DNA from: Clostridium scatologenes
GTDB lineage: Bacteria > Bacillota > Clostridia > Clostridiales > Clostridiaceae
Direction: 5' to 3'
Assembly: GCF_000968375.1 (NCBI RefSeq)
Contig: NZ_CP009933.1
Coordinates: forward strand, 2,542,001-2,606,000
Length of the DNA stretch: 64,000 nt
Shown in pieces: positions 18,403 to 28,269 of this stretch (its first letter is position 1; every line of letters starts with the position of its first letter). Below the pieces are notes generated by a model. It was not told the origin of the DNA. It ran no database searches and saw nothing but the letters and a program-made list of their open reading frames with translations. The translations under genes and the position numbers were made by a program.

Positions 18403-20868
18403 TTAAACTATTCCATACATTTGTGCAATTTTTATAGCTTCAAACTTTCCACTAACCTGGAGTTTTTTATAAATATTTTGTAAATGAGATTTTGCCGTGC
18501 CTTCAGATATGTTTAATTTAGCTGCAATTTCACTTCTTTTTAATCCTTTTACAATAAGTGTAAGAATTTCTACTTCTCTTTGTGATAACTTCACCTTATT
18601 TTCATTGCTGTTCTTTAGACTTTCAAGGTATTGTTTGCTTAAATCAGTCACTCGTTTTATATAATTGTTTTTCAAATTTCTATTTAATATTACTTCCAGC
18701 ATAGTCATAATATGAAGTGCATTTTCTACAAAGGGCATTACAATATTATCTGATTGAGCTTTAAATAACACCTTTTCAAGTACTGCTGTACCTTCTTCCA
18801 TACCATAAAGATTATATTTTGCCACTGCATCAAAAATAGAGTTGTGAATAAAGCCAAATTCATTACTGAATATAGAAAAAGGTTCAATAAAGCTTTCCGC
18901 AAGCATTTCAAGCTCAATATAATTTTTAGATAGCATTACTGCCTTACCATAAACTATATAACTGAACGCCATACCTTGATAAATAAAATCTTCAGCAGCT
19001 ATTTTCCCTATCTGCAGCCAATACGGAATCTTTTCTCTTTTATTTATACAAGCATAAATATATCCTCTGCATAAATCTATAGTAGTATTATATATAGAAT
19101 AATTTAGCTTATGGATTTTCTCTTGAAGTTCATTTAATTTTTGGATAGCTTCTCCTATCTTTCCCTGAAATATGTAAAGCCTCATGAGATTAAAATAAGC
19201 ATTTATTATAATGCCTGTCTGTGCTTTAGTTTTGGCCTTGTAAATGGCTTTAAAGCTATTTATCTCAGCAGCTTCAAAATCACCTGTTTCCAGTGCGTAT
19301 TCTGCAAGTCCTAAATATTCACAACCTGTTCCATTACCATCTGACAGTTTTGCATGCAATGGCATTCTTTCCACAATAATCTGTAAAACTCTTTTTAATG
19401 TTTGCTCTTTCCTAAAATAGATATACATCAAATGAGGAGATCCAAAAGTAAATTCATTTTCCCTAAGTAATATACAGGATTGCTTTCCTTTTAAAAGCCT
19501 TCTGGCTTTATCACCAACAATACACATTTTCTCCAAGTCATTAAATACTGTAAATTTTTTAATAATTAGTATTTCAGCAAGAATTCTATCTATATATTCA
19601 ATCTCCATATTATCAACCTTTTCATAAAATAACTGAAGTTTTTCTAAGTTCTGCATACACCTTCCTGTATTCTGTCCAGCTGCAATGCAGCATAGAATAT
19701 ACCTTAAATATGCTATAGGATATTTATAAACAACCTCTTCAGAAACTTTGCTAAACATATCTAAATATCCTTCAAACAAAGTTTCATTATATGCATTCTC
19801 AGGTTTATTAAGCTCTAAAAGAATTCTTTCTTCATCTCCTGCTCTATATAAATAACCAAAAGCAGTTTGAAATTTTCTTTTCTCAATATACCACTCAGCA
19901 AGACGTCTATACACTTCTTTAAGTTCTTCAGCTTTAAAGCTAAACTTTATCCTAAGAAAATCCAGCAGTACATTATGTATTTTATATACTTTTGAAGCTT
20001 CATCATAAAAAACAAAGGCATTTTCTTTGTGAAGCTTTTTTAAAATTTCATTCGTTTTTTCTTCTTGAGTAATATAAAAAGCTTGTTTGGCTGTAAAATT
20101 ATCCATTGCAGAAAGTTTTAACAGAAAATTTTGAATTTTCTCTTCATATACATTAAATAATGTATTTTCTACCAAATCGTCAATACTACTATTCATACCT
20201 ACAGGTATACCTTTTTCCAAGCCTAAAAGTATCATATAGACTAAAGATATCCATCCATCTGTATACTCATTAATTTCTATTAATTCATCATCAGGTATAT
20301 TATTCTTCATCATCAAGCAGTATTCTCTTAGCTCTTCTTTTGTAAACCTCAATTGCTGCTGAGATATTATCTGACATATACCTTTAAAAAGAAACTCAGA
20401 TAAGTTAATTCTTGTAGTGTCTCTAGTAATAATAATTATATAAAAGTTGTCCATGTTTTCCTGCGCAATTTTAGTAATGAAATTATTGATTTTAGAATTT
20501 GGGCAAAGTTGATAATCATCTATGACAAAAACTGTTTTTTTCTTATAATCAATATTATTTAGTACAGACAAAACTTTTTCACTCTGAGGAACATCTACTG
20601 GGAAGCCAAGACTTTTTAGAGATTTTCCTGACTCTTCATCTAATTTACTTATTTCTTCTGAAAATTGATTCCAAAGGGAGGTAGTAGATTCTAAAGAATT
20701 TAAAAATGTAATCCAAATATATGGATTTTTTTCAGACTGGAGAAATTCTTTAACTGCTGTAGTTTTACCAAATCCCATTGGAGCTTCAACAATTGTAAGA
20801 GGATAATCATATACTTTTGATAAAATGCAATCTATTCGTTTTCTTTTTAATATTTTACTACTTTCCAA
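18403..20868 (-). CDS. MalT-like LuxR family ATP-dependent transcriptional regulator, paralogue 1
   Basis: An 821-residue STAND-type regulator. The N-terminal NTPase has Walker A APMGFGKTT (29-37) and Walker B TVFVIDDYQL (about 113-122), followed by a winged-helix region (HNVLLDFLRIKF), a long TPR-like helical sensor (about 340-740) and a C-terminal LuxR helix-turn-helix (about 757-815: LSQREVEILTLIVKGLKRSEIAAKLNISEGT in part). It is close kin of the regulator at 36922-39396 (same length and architecture). Family members respond to an inducer and ATP by oligomerising and activating promoters. The target is unknown; the surface operon downstream is a positional candidate. Confidence 0.9.
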   Translation of the reverse strand: MESSKILKRKRIDCILSKVYDYPLTIVEAPMGFGKTTAVKEFLQSEKNPYIWITFLNSLESTTSLWNQFSEEISKLDEESGKSLKSLGFPVDVPQSEKVLSVLNNIDYKKKTVFVIDDYQLCPNSKINNFITKIAQENMDNFYIIIITRDTTRINLSEFLFKGICQIISQQQLRFTKEELREYCLMMKNNIPDDELIEINEYTDGWISLVYMILLGLEKGIPVGMNSSIDDLVENTLFNVYEEKIQNFLLKLSAMDNFTAKQAFYITQEEKTNEILKKLHKENAFVFYDEASKVYKIHNVLLDFLRIKFSFKAEELKEVYRRLAEWYIEKRKFQTAFGYLYRAGDEERILLELNKPENAYNETLFEGYLDMFSKVSEEVVYKYPIAYLRYILCCIAAGQNTGRCMQNLEKLQLFYEKVDNMEIEYIDRILAEILIIKKFTVFNDLEKMCIVGDKARRLLKGKQSCILLRENEFTFGSPHLMYIYFRKEQTLKRVLQIIVERMPLHAKLSDGNGTGCEYLGLAEYALETGDFEAAEINSFKAIYKAKTKAQTGIIINAYFNLMRLYIFQGKIGEAIQKLNELQEKIHKLNYSIYNTTIDLCRGYIYACINKREKIPYWLQIGKIAAEDFIYQGMAFSYIVYGKAVMLSKNYIELEMLAESFIEPFSIFSNEFGFIHNSIFDAVAKYNLYGMEEGTAVLEKVLFKAQSDNIVMPFVENALHIMTMLEVILNRNLKNNYIKRVTDLSKQYLESLKNSNENKVKLSQREVEILTLIVKGLKRSEIAAKLNISEGTAKSHLQNIYKKLQVSGKFEAIKIAQMYGIV

Positions 20869-20991
20869 ACTAACACACTTCCTAATTTAAACTTTTACTC
20901 AACATTTATATAACTTTTAATATCGCTATTTATAATCCTATTCTCTAACCAATATATTTATAATTAACCATATTATCGTATATTATGAATA

Positions 20992-21027
20992 AAAGCTTGA
21001 ACAATCAATTTTGCTTGTTCAAGCTTT
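20992..21027 (-). terminator. Intrinsic terminator of uvsE
   Basis: A perfect 13-bp stem AAAGCTTGAACAA (20992-21004) with TTGTTCAAGCTTT (21015-21027), 20 bases after the uvsE stop codon. Confidence 0.8.
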
Positions 21028-21046
21028 AAAGTCATTTTAAATAACT

Positions 21047-22306
21047 TTAAAGTATGAAATAATATGAGTTTTTAAGATACTTTTCATTATATTTAATTGT
21101 CATCTTCAATAACTTATTCTTAACCACATTAATAGATACTTTCCCTTGTCTATAATTATCAATAGTTTTAAGAAAGCTTTCTTTTTCTTTAATATCTACT
21201 ATATTTTTAAAATATCCCCATACATGAAGTGCTGCATTTTCTGCGTTTCCAGTGGTAATTTTCTCATTTATAGCTTCATCTATATAATTATAAAATTGTA
21301 CTGCAGGATACTCATTTTTATTTTTAAGCAAATTTCTTATTTCTAAATAAATCCTAGGTGAATTTTCCAAAATGGTATATTTATATTTACTCCATTCTTC
21401 TTCAAGCTTACTAATCTTTTTATCCTTAGTTATGCAATTAATGCATTTTACTGCTGAAAGATTTTTATCCTTTACTTCAAGCATTATATCTATGTCTTCC
21501 CTTGCTAAGCTTTCGTAAAAATTAATAAACCTATCTACTGCTATAGTATTTGAATGTGAGCCTGGTTTCTTTAAAATATCCTGCTGTGAATAATGGATTT
21601 TTTGATATCCATCCTTCTCTTTCCATGTATTTTTACATTCATTAATCCAGTACAAATCACTTTTTTCTTGGACATATGGATTAATTTCATTATGTAAGTT
21701 ATCAAAAATAACCGGTATATTTAGTTTGATTCCTATTTGAAATACATCATTTATATCATAAGATTTATCATCATTTTCAATTACAAGTCTTTGCTTCACT
21801 TTATCTTTTAAAATTTTATAATTATTTACAAATCTATTTATTGCCTGTTCTTTATCATTATAAATTCCTCCAATATGAAGCACTATTTTGCTTTCTTCAC
21901 CAACTCCAAGGCTATCTAGAACTTTGGCATGATAATTTAAATCCTCAATTGCTCTACTTACTACATCCTCCTTTGGAGAATTAAGTACAGTATATTGTCC
22001 AGGATGCATTGAAATTCTAATATTATTCTTTCTAATTTCTTTACCAATTTGAAAAAATTCTTCAGAAAATATCTCCCACCATGGCAACTTATTTAAATCA
22101 CTTGATCCAAAAGGAATTAGATCTGAACTAATTCTAAAAAGATGTATATTATTTTTAATATTGTAATCAATAATATTTTTAAGGGATTTTAAATTATGCT
22201 CTATTATACCTAATAACTTTTCATTAGATAAATTTTTAGCAGTACAGCTTTTCAAATTAGCATCTAAAACCCCTATTGTCAAACATGCATATCCTATACT
22301 CATCAT
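21047..22306 (-). CDS. uvsE: UV damage endonuclease UvsE with C-terminal DUF1722-like extension
   Basis: A 419-residue protein. The N-terminal 290 residues are a TIM-barrel UVDE: FRISSDLIPFGS, ISMHPGQYTVLNSP, YHAKVLDSLG, KIVLHIGG, RLVIENDD and PVIFDNLHNE carry the metal-binding His, Glu and Asp residues. UVDE nicks DNA 5' of UV photoproducts. Residues from about 300 on resemble DUF1722 (YbgA): HVWGYFKNIVDIKEKESF and DNYRQGKVSINVVKN. Classical Bacillus UvsE is about 320 residues, so the tail is an addition. The ATG at 22306 is preferred over the GTG at 22312, which sits inside the RBS region. It is monocistronic. Confidence 0.9.
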   Translation of the reverse strand: MMSIGYACLTIGVLDANLKSCTAKNLSNEKLLGIIEHNLKSLKNIIDYNIKNNIHLFRISSDLIPFGSSDLNKLPWWEIFSEEFFQIGKEIRKNNIRISMHPGQYTVLNSPKEDVVSRAIEDLNYHAKVLDSLGVGEESKIVLHIGGIYNDKEQAINRFVNNYKILKDKVKQRLVIENDDKSYDINDVFQIGIKLNIPVIFDNLHNEINPYVQEKSDLYWINECKNTWKEKDGYQKIHYSQQDILKKPGSHSNTIAVDRFINFYESLAREDIDIMLEVKDKNLSAVKCINCITKDKKISKLEEEWSKYKYTILENSPRIYLEIRNLLKNKNEYPAVQFYNYIDEAINEKITTGNAENAALHVWGYFKNIVDIKEKESFLKTIDNYRQGKVSINVVKNKLLKMTIKYNEKYLKNSYYFIL

Positions 22307-22575
22307 ATTCACAACCTTTCATTGATTTAATTTTAAATTCATTTTTGTATTAGTAATAAATACCTTATTTATATACATTTCAATAAAGACTATTTGCATG
22401 GTAAGTTTTCCTATGTTTAATCTCAACATTAGTTTTTCATAATATTATTAACATATTAATTTTTTTAAATCCATCTAAAAATTTGATGTACTTATGTGAA
22501 TATTCTTCTACACTACATCAAATGTTAAATACACAATTAACCATATTTGTTTTCTCATTACTTTGCATACTTATA

Positions 22576-22604
22576 TTGACTTGAATTAACTATAATCATA
22601 GAAT
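22576..22604 (+). promoter_or_regulatory. Promoter of M42 peptidase gene
   Basis: TTGACT (22576-22581), 17-bp spacer, TAGAAT (22599-22604). The leader before the gene (22610-22732) holds one imperfect hairpin (22640-22649 with 22656-22665). A 10-bp inverted repeat ATTTGATGTA/TACATCAAAT lies upstream at 22481-22523. The rest of 22313-22575 shows nothing I can name. Confidence 0.65.
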
Positions 22605-22732
22605 AAACATGAGATCAATTATATCAAAATGATTCTAAAACTCAGGTAATGTTTCTTATCTGAGTCTTAGAAGAACTTATCCATGCGATTAGCAATGGAA
22701 TAAAACATATTTATAGTTTGGAGGATTAAATT

Positions 22733-23773
22733 ATGAACTATGATAAAAATTCTATTTTAAATGAATTAAAAACTATTCTTTCAATACCAAGTCCCACAGG
22801 ATATACTAAGTCAGTTATACAATATCTTAAAAAAGAAATTACTAACATGAATATACCTTATAAAATCACAAATAAAGGTGCCCTTGTTGTATCTTTTTCT
22901 GGAACAAATAATGATTATCAAAGAACTTTTACTTCGCATATTGATACTTTAGGTGCAATGGTTAAAGGTATAAAAGCAAATGGTGCTCTTTCTTTTGTAC
23001 CTGTTGGTGGTTATATGATGTCAACTTTGGAAGGTGAAAATTGCACTATAAAAACTTTAGATGGTGCAAGTTATTCTGGTACTATTCAAACAACAAAGCC
23101 ATCTGTTCATATAAGTGGTGATGATGCTCGTAATCTTAAAAGAACCCCCGAAAATATGGAAGTAATCTTAGATGAAAAAGTATTCTCTAAAAATGACGTA
23201 GAAACTCTTGGTATCGATGTAGGAGATTATATATGTATAGATACAAGAACCACCATCACTGAAAAGGAATTTATTAAAAGTAGATATCTGGATGATAAAG
23301 CTAGTGCATCAGTTCTCATATATGTCATTAAATATATTAATGAAAACAAAATAAAGCTTCCTTATACAACTAATTTTTATATAAGCAATTATGAAGAAGT
23401 TGGGCATGGCTCTAGTGCTGCTTTGCCTGAAAACACTAAAGAATTTATAGCTGTTGACATGGGAGCTCCTGGCTGTGAACAAAATTCTTCAGAATATACT
23501 GTATGTATTTGCGCTAAAGATTCCTCTGGCCCCTATGATTATGATCTCAGAAAAAAATTAGTAGATACATGCAAGAAAAATAATATTCCATATAAAATTG
23601 ATATATATCCTCATTATGGTTCAGATGCTTCTGCAGCACTATCTGCTGGCTGGGATGTGAAAGCAGCACTTATAGGTCCTGGTGTTTTTGCATCTCATGC
23701 TTATGAAAGAACTCATGTGGATGCATTATTAGCTACAGTAGACCTCATCATAAAATATATTGTTGAAAAATAA
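22733..23773 (+). CDS. M42 family metallopeptidase (aminopeptidase)
   Basis: A 346-residue cytosolic M42 peptidase. The di-metal ligands and catalytic residues are visible: His69 in TSHID, Asp in LDDKAS, the Glu pair in YEEVGHG, Asp in VDMGAPG and the final His in ASHAYERTH. M42 enzymes form dodecameric tetrahedra that remove N-terminal residues from peptides released by proteasome-like proteases. GGAGG lies 8 bases before the ATG. It is monocistronic. Older annotations call such proteins endoglucanase M, which the metal motif does not support. Confidence 0.93.
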   Translation: MNYDKNSILNELKTILSIPSPTGYTKSVIQYLKKEITNMNIPYKITNKGALVVSFSGTNNDYQRTFTSHIDTLGAMVKGIKANGALSFVPVGGYMMSTLEGENCTIKTLDGASYSGTIQTTKPSVHISGDDARNLKRTPENMEVILDEKVFSKNDVETLGIDVGDYICIDTRTTITEKEFIKSRYLDDKASASVLIYVIKYINENKIKLPYTTNFYISNYEEVGHGSSAALPENTKEFIAVDMGAPGCEQNSSEYTVCICAKDSSGPYDYDLRKKLVDTCKKNNIPYKIDIYPHYGSDASAALSAGWDVKAALIGPGVFASHAYERTHVDALLATVDLIIKYIVEK

Positions 23774-23869
23774 TTTTGTCGTCTTACCTAAAAAATATAT
23801 TTCTTTGAGTTTTTAATTATTTATGATAACATTATATATACTTAAATATAGCATTAGGAGGTTATATAC

Positions 23870-24247
23870 ATGGGATTATTTGATGGGCTAATGGGAAATG
23901 CATCAGAAGTAAATATACAAGAGGTTGAAAAAGAGCTTAATAACATATTATCACCTTCGGAAAACATTGAAAAAGCATATAAATTAATTCGTGATATGTT
24001 TATTTTTACAAATAAAAGACTTATACTAGTAGACAAACAAGGTGTAACTGGAAAAAAGGTAGAATATCACTCAATTCCATATAAAAACATCACTCATTTT
24101 AGCATTGAAACATCAGGACATTTTGATTTAGATGCAGAATTAAAAATATGGATATCAGGAACACCAAATCCTATAGAAAAACAGTTTAACAAAAGCTTGA
24201 ATATATATGAGCTTCAAAGTGTATTAGCTGAATATGTGCTAAAATAA
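23870..24247 (+). CDS. Bacterial PH-domain protein
   Basis: A 125-residue protein with a bacterial pleckstrin-homology-like fold: an N-terminal helix (MGLFDGLMGN), then IRDMFIFTNKRLILVDKQG, KKVEYHSIPYKNITHFSIE and HFDLDAELKIWISG. The FTNKRLI and SIPY segments are hallmarks of the PF08000-type family. AGGAGG precedes the ATG. The role is unknown; it lies between an M42 peptidase and a FadR-type regulator on the same strand but with its own RBS and spacing. Confidence 0.85.
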   Translation: MGLFDGLMGNASEVNIQEVEKELNNILSPSENIEKAYKLIRDMFIFTNKRLILVDKQGVTGKKVEYHSIPYKNITHFSIETSGHFDLDAELKIWISGTPNPIEKQFNKSLNIYELQSVLAEYVLK

Positions 24248-24272
24248 TTATACCATGTGAAGGAGTTTTAAC

Positions 24273-24971
24273 ATGTGTGAAACTACTGAAAATAAAAGTA
24301 TATCTCAAGTTATTATTGAAAAAATACAGGATATGATAATACGAGATAAACTAAAAATTGGAGATAAACTGCCACCTGAAAGGCAGTTAACGGAAATGTG
24401 GAAGGTAGGTCGTCCAGCTTTAAGAGAAGCTTTAAAAGCTCTTGAAGTTATTGGATTAATTGAAAGAAAGCATGGTCAAGGAAATTTTATATCTAATAAT
24501 ATTAGTGATAGTTACTATAAGCCACTGTCCATATCCTTTAAATTGAACAATGGAAGCATTGAAGAATTATTTGAACTTAGAGAATCCTTAGAAGCCTCTT
24601 CCATAAAAGCTGCAGCTAAAAAAGCTTCTATAAAAGATATTAAAAAACTATATGAAATACATGAAGGCATGATAAGTGAAAAAGATGAAAGCAAAAAGAC
24701 TAAATTTGATAAAGCTTTACATTGTGAAATTATCAAGTTGTCAGGTAACAAATTATTCATAACCACCTGGAATAGTATTTCATATCTAATTGATATTTTT
24801 ATTGATAAGGCTGTAAATATTTCTCTATATGAAGAAAAGTCCATCCAAAACATATATGAGGAACATTTATGCATCATAAAAGCTGTTGAAAACCATGATT
24901 CAAAGGCTGCAGTGGAAGCTCTTGAAGAACATCTTAATAAAATTAATGTAGAATTACTCAAAACTACTTAA
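24273..24971 (+). CDS. GntR/FadR family transcriptional regulator (LldR-like)
   Basis: A 232-residue protein. The N-terminal GntR winged helix has KLPPERQLTEMWKVGRPALREALKALE and RKHGQGNFI. The C-terminal FCD ligand domain has the metal-binding pattern FDKALHCEI...HLCIIKAVENHD...LEEHL. It converges on the etfB-etfA-dehydrogenase operon, whose promoter carries a FadR-type palindrome (28270-28284). A lactate- or hydroxyacid-responsive repressor is therefore a good guess; the effector is inferred, not seen. Confidence 0.9.
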   Translation: MCETTENKSISQVIIEKIQDMIIRDKLKIGDKLPPERQLTEMWKVGRPALREALKALEVIGLIERKHGQGNFISNNISDSYYKPLSISFKLNNGSIEELFELRESLEASSIKAAAKKASIKDIKKLYEIHEGMISEKDESKKTKFDKALHCEIIKLSGNKLFITTWNSISYLIDIFIDKAVNISLYEEKSIQNIYEEHLCIIKAVENHDSKAAVEALEEHLNKINVELLKTT

Positions 24972-25010
24972 TCTTCACACATGTAGATTATAACTTAATA
25001 TAAAAATTAT

Positions 25011-25027
25011 GCGAAGCTTTGCTTCGC
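25011..25027. terminator. Terminator between convergent FadR and dehydrogenase genes
   Basis: A perfect hairpin GCGAAGC-TTT-GCTTCGC (25011-25027) with T-rich flanks on the plus side. It is placed between two convergent stop codons. Confidence 0.7.
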
Positions 25028-25064
25028 AATGTTTTCATTATATAAATTTTAAATAAACTTCCAA

Positions 25065-26450
25065 TTACATATCAATTACTGTGCCTGGATTCAAAATATT
25101 ATTTGGATCAAAGGCTTTTTTTATATTTTTCATAAGCTCAATTTCAACCTTGGATTTTTGAAGTATTAAATCCTTTATTCTCAGCTTTCCTATACCATGT
25201 TCTCCAGTTAAAGTACCTTCATATTTAAAACAAAGCTGATACATTTTTATCTTAAGCTCTTCTAAATATTTAGGATTTTTACCATCTATCATATAAATAT
25301 CGTTATGTACATTTCCATCAGCTAAATGTGCTGTTATATATGAAATTGTATTATAAGAAGTTACAAGCTCCCATAAATCATTTAGAAAATCAGGCATGTA
25401 TCCAGCAGGAACAGCCATATCAAAGGAATAAGCAATATTATCCTTTATCACTTCATAACTTCCGCTTCTTATGGCAAGCATTTCACCTTGTTCTTTTTTA
25501 GTACCAGCAAATACTGCTTTATTTGCATTATATTTTTTACATATGTCATTAATTATTTCACAAGAATTATATAATGCTTCTTCACTTTTTTCTGACAAAA
25601 TAATAAGTATATCAGCCTTACCCTTATCTAAGGGCCAATGAAGTCCAAGCAGCTCCGCAGATTCCACATTTAAATATCTATCTTGATACTCTACAGCAAG
25701 TGGAGAAACTCCATTTTTTATAATTTCAAGCACTGCATTTGAAGCATCACTTACATTTTCAAAGGCCATTACCACTGAAGCTGTATATTTATCTTCTGGA
25801 TACAATCTAAGAGTTATTTTTGTTATGATAGCTAAAGTTCCTTCGCTTCCCATAATCAATTGCAAAAGATTATATCCACTGTTATCCTTAAGCAGCTTTC
25901 CTCCAAGCCTAAGAATTTCTCCACTGGCAAGTACTACTTCAATACCTTTTATATGATTTCTCATAATACCATGCCTTACAGCTCTAGCGCCACCTGCATT
26001 GGTTGCAACCATGCCTCCCATTTGTGCTCCTTCATCTCCTGGATGTACAGGGAAACATATTCCATCATGCTTTTCCAATTCTTCAATTAGCTGAGCCAGT
26101 GTAACACCTGCTTCAACTACTGCCATCATATTTTTTTCATCTATCTCAATGATTTTGTTCATTCTCTCCATTGAAATTACAATACTTTCTTTTATTGGAC
26201 TAACTCCTCCACAGAGGCCTGTCCCACCACCATACACTACAACCGGAATTTTATTTTCATTAGCATACTTTACAATTTCAGCTACTTCATTTGAATTTAA
26301 AGGTTTTACAACTATTGAACTAATATTCACTTCTGGTCTTACATTGTGTTCTATTTCATCATACATATAAGACAATTTTTGCCCATTATTTGTTATTACA
26401 AAATCGCTGCCAACAGTATTCATCAAATAGTCAATTGTTTCTTTTTTCAT
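25065..26450 (-). CDS. FAD-linked 2-hydroxyacid (lactate) dehydrogenase, GlcD family
   Basis: A 461-residue flavoprotein. The FAD_binding_4 domain has YGGGTGLCGG, HPGDEGAQMGGMVATNAGG and RHGIMRNHIKG. The C-terminal oxidase domain has AHLADGNVHND and GTLTGEHGIGKLR plus the terminal NILNPGT. The ATG at 26450 follows GGAGG at 7 bases; the longer frame to 26489 would overlap etfA and lacks an RBS. It lies directly after etfB-etfA, as in the LctBCD electron-confurcating lactate dehydrogenase of acetogens, where lactate oxidation by NAD+ is driven by reduced ferredoxin. Lactate is the likeliest substrate but other 2-hydroxyacids are possible. Confidence 0.9.
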   Translation of the reverse strand: MKKETIDYLMNTVGSDFVITNNGQKLSYMYDEIEHNVRPEVNISSIVVKPLNSNEVAEIVKYANENKIPVVVYGGGTGLCGGVSPIKESIVISMERMNKIIEIDEKNMMAVVEAGVTLAQLIEELEKHDGICFPVHPGDEGAQMGGMVATNAGGARAVRHGIMRNHIKGIEVVLASGEILRLGGKLLKDNSGYNLLQLIMGSEGTLAIITKITLRLYPEDKYTASVVMAFENVSDASNAVLEIIKNGVSPLAVEYQDRYLNVESAELLGLHWPLDKGKADILIILSEKSEEALYNSCEIINDICKKYNANKAVFAGTKKEQGEMLAIRSGSYEVIKDNIAYSFDMAVPAGYMPDFLNDLWELVTSYNTISYITAHLADGNVHNDIYMIDGKNPKYLEELKIKMYQLCFKYEGTLTGEHGIGKLRIKDLILQKSKVEIELMKNIKKAFDPNNILNPGTVIDM

Positions 26451-26463
26451 GACTGAACCTCCA

Positions 26464-27441
26464 TTATTTACACAGTTTAATTCTTTCAATCATTTGGGGA
26501 ATAACTTCATACAAATCTCCTACATATCCATAATCCGAAATGTTAAATATTGGTGCAGAAGGGTCATTATTAACTGCAAGAATAACCTCTGATTCCTTCA
26601 TACCTGCAATATGCTGAGGTGCACCAGATATCCCACAGGCAATATACAACTTTGGCTTTACCCTATTTCCACTGTAACCTATTTGATGTGCATTACCAAT
26701 CATACCTGCATCTACAAGAGCTCTTGATACTCCAAGCTTGCCTCCAAGTAATGAAGCCAGCTCTTCAAGCATATATAAATCTTCCTGTTTTTTAATTCCC
26801 CTTCCAGCAGCAACTACAACTTCTGCTTCAGTAATATCAAAATTTTCTTCCTTGAATTCCTGTATGCTGCTTATTTTACTGTATTCTGTTACATAAGGCT
26901 CTAATGTTAAAACTTTTACCTCTCTATTTTCATCTCTTTTTGCTTCACTAAATTCTTTATATCTTACTGTGGCCATCTGAGGGAAATCCTTAGATTTTAT
27001 GTGTGCAAAAATATTATTGCTAAAAGCAGGTCTGATCTGTATGAGTTTTCCATCCTCATCTATTTTTAAATCTGTACAATCTGCAGTAAGACCTATTTTT
27101 AAAGCTGCTGCAATTCTTGGTGCAAGAGAACGACCAAAATTAGTAGCACCTATTAATATTGTTTCTGGCTTATATTCCTCAACAAATTTAATTATATTTT
27201 CCTTAAAAAGATATTCTTCAGGTTTCTCAAAACATTTATTTCTCATATAAAATATCTTATCTACTCCACAATAGCTTAACTCACTGACATCTATACTTTT
27301 ATCTCCAAGAACTAAAAAGTACAATGGTGAATTGTTTTTTTCGCATAGTTCTTTTGCTTTATTAATAAGTTCATAACTTACCTTGTGTATAGCGCCTTCA
27401 TTTTGTTCCACATAAATGAGAATTCCATTATAATCTTTCAT
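26464..27441 (-). CDS. etfA: Electron transfer flavoprotein alpha subunit
   Basis: A 325-residue EtfA. The N-terminal adenine-nucleotide-hydrolase-like fold is followed by the FAD-binding C-terminal domain: AAGRGIKKQEDL, LGVSRALVDAGM, QIGYSGNRVKPKLYIACGISGAPQH and NNDPSAPIFNISDYG. The extra N-terminal ferredoxin domain present in some lactate-dehydrogenase EtfA subunits (for example LctC) is absent. The frame also opens at an ATG at 27462 that overlaps the etfB stop (ATGA), but the ATG at 27441 has a GGTGG site. It acts as a heterodimer with EtfB to pass electrons from the adjacent dehydrogenase. Confidence 0.92.
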   Translation of the reverse strand: MKDYNGILIYVEQNEGAIHKVSYELINKAKELCEKNNSPLYFLVLGDKSIDVSELSYCGVDKIFYMRNKCFEKPEEYLFKENIIKFVEEYKPETILIGATNFGRSLAPRIAAALKIGLTADCTDLKIDEDGKLIQIRPAFSNNIFAHIKSKDFPQMATVRYKEFSEAKRDENREVKVLTLEPYVTEYSKISSIQEFKEENFDITEAEVVVAAGRGIKKQEDLYMLEELASLLGGKLGVSRALVDAGMIGNAHQIGYSGNRVKPKLYIACGISGAPQHIAGMKESEVILAVNNDPSAPIFNISDYGYVGDLYEVIPQMIERIKLCK

Positions 27442-27458
27442 TCTGCCACCACCATATC

Positions 27459-28256
27459 TCATATTATATTTTTATTTTTCATCATATGAAGTACATCTTC
27501 CATATAACAATTTAAATTATCCTTATAAATTTTACTTTCACGTTTTACTTCCTTTGGCACCACTATTTTAACCACCTTAGTTTTAGAACCATTAAAGCCC
27601 GCTTCTTCCTCTTTTATGTATTCGTTAAGATTTTCTAAAGAATATTTTTCTATTTCTATTTTCAAGGATTCCAGCTTTCTCTCTAAAGTAGGTAATTCAG
27701 GATAATTAATATTTTTACTTACACTAACTAAAGCTGGAAGCTTCATTTTTCTATTTTGTTTCTTTCCACAAAGGTTTTCTATGGTAACTTCAATTTCATC
27801 CTTTGAAATATCACCAATTTTTTCAACATAGTAAGAATGAGGTATATTTAGAAATTCTGCCACCTCTGCCCCAACTTGAGCTGTATCACCATCAACAGAT
27901 TTTTCACCACTTATAATCAAATCATAATCTTTTATTTTTTTAATTTCAGCTGCAAGAGTATAAGCTGTTGCCCATGTATCCGCTCCACCAAATTTTTTAT
28001 CTGTCAAAAGAATCCCTTTATCTGCACCTCTAGCATAGGCATCTCTTAAAGACTTTTCTGATCTTGGAAGTCCCATTGTAATAACAATTACTTCTCCGCC
28101 AAATTTATTTTTTAAATCAACTGCAGTTTGAAGAGCATTTAAATCAAATGGATTGATTTCAGCCTCAGCAGAGGATCTATCAACAATACCCTTCTCCCTA
28201 TTAAACTTCACCTTTTCCATATCCGGGACTTCTTTTATAAGCACAATTATTTTCAT
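27459..28256 (-). CDS. etfB: Electron transfer flavoprotein beta subunit
   Basis: A 265-residue EtfB. It begins MKIIVLIKEVPD and contains the NPFDLNALQ, GADKGILLTD, LIISGEKSVDGDTAQVGAEVAEFL and LPALVSVSKNINYPELPTL motifs of the family, including the DGDTAQV nucleotide loop. The start at 28256 follows GAGGAGG at 7 bases; upstream codons to 28301 run through the operator. It is the first gene of the etfB-etfA-dehydrogenase operon. Bifurcating behaviour is likely from the gene order but cannot be proved from this sequence alone. Confidence 0.93.
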   Translation of the reverse strand: MKIIVLIKEVPDMEKVKFNREKGIVDRSSAEAEINPFDLNALQTAVDLKNKFGGEVIVITMGLPRSEKSLRDAYARGADKGILLTDKKFGGADTWATAYTLAAEIKKIKDYDLIISGEKSVDGDTAQVGAEVAEFLNIPHSYYVEKIGDISKDEIEVTIENLCGKKQNRKMKLPALVSVSKNINYPELPTLERKLESLKIEIEKYSLENLNEYIKEEEAGFNGSKTKVVKIVVPKEVKRESKIYKDNLNCYMEDVLHMMKNKNII

Positions 28257-28269
28257 AAATATTCCTCCT

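Noticed and set aside
22733..23773. Endoglucanase (CelM) name for the M42 protein
   Set aside because: The sequence carries the complete di-metal aminopeptidase site; the cellulase name is a legacy label.
25065..28256. FixAB-type or butyryl-CoA dehydrogenase-linked EtfAB
   Set aside because: No acyl-CoA dehydrogenase, FixC or FixX is adjacent; the partner is a GlcD-type flavoprotein.
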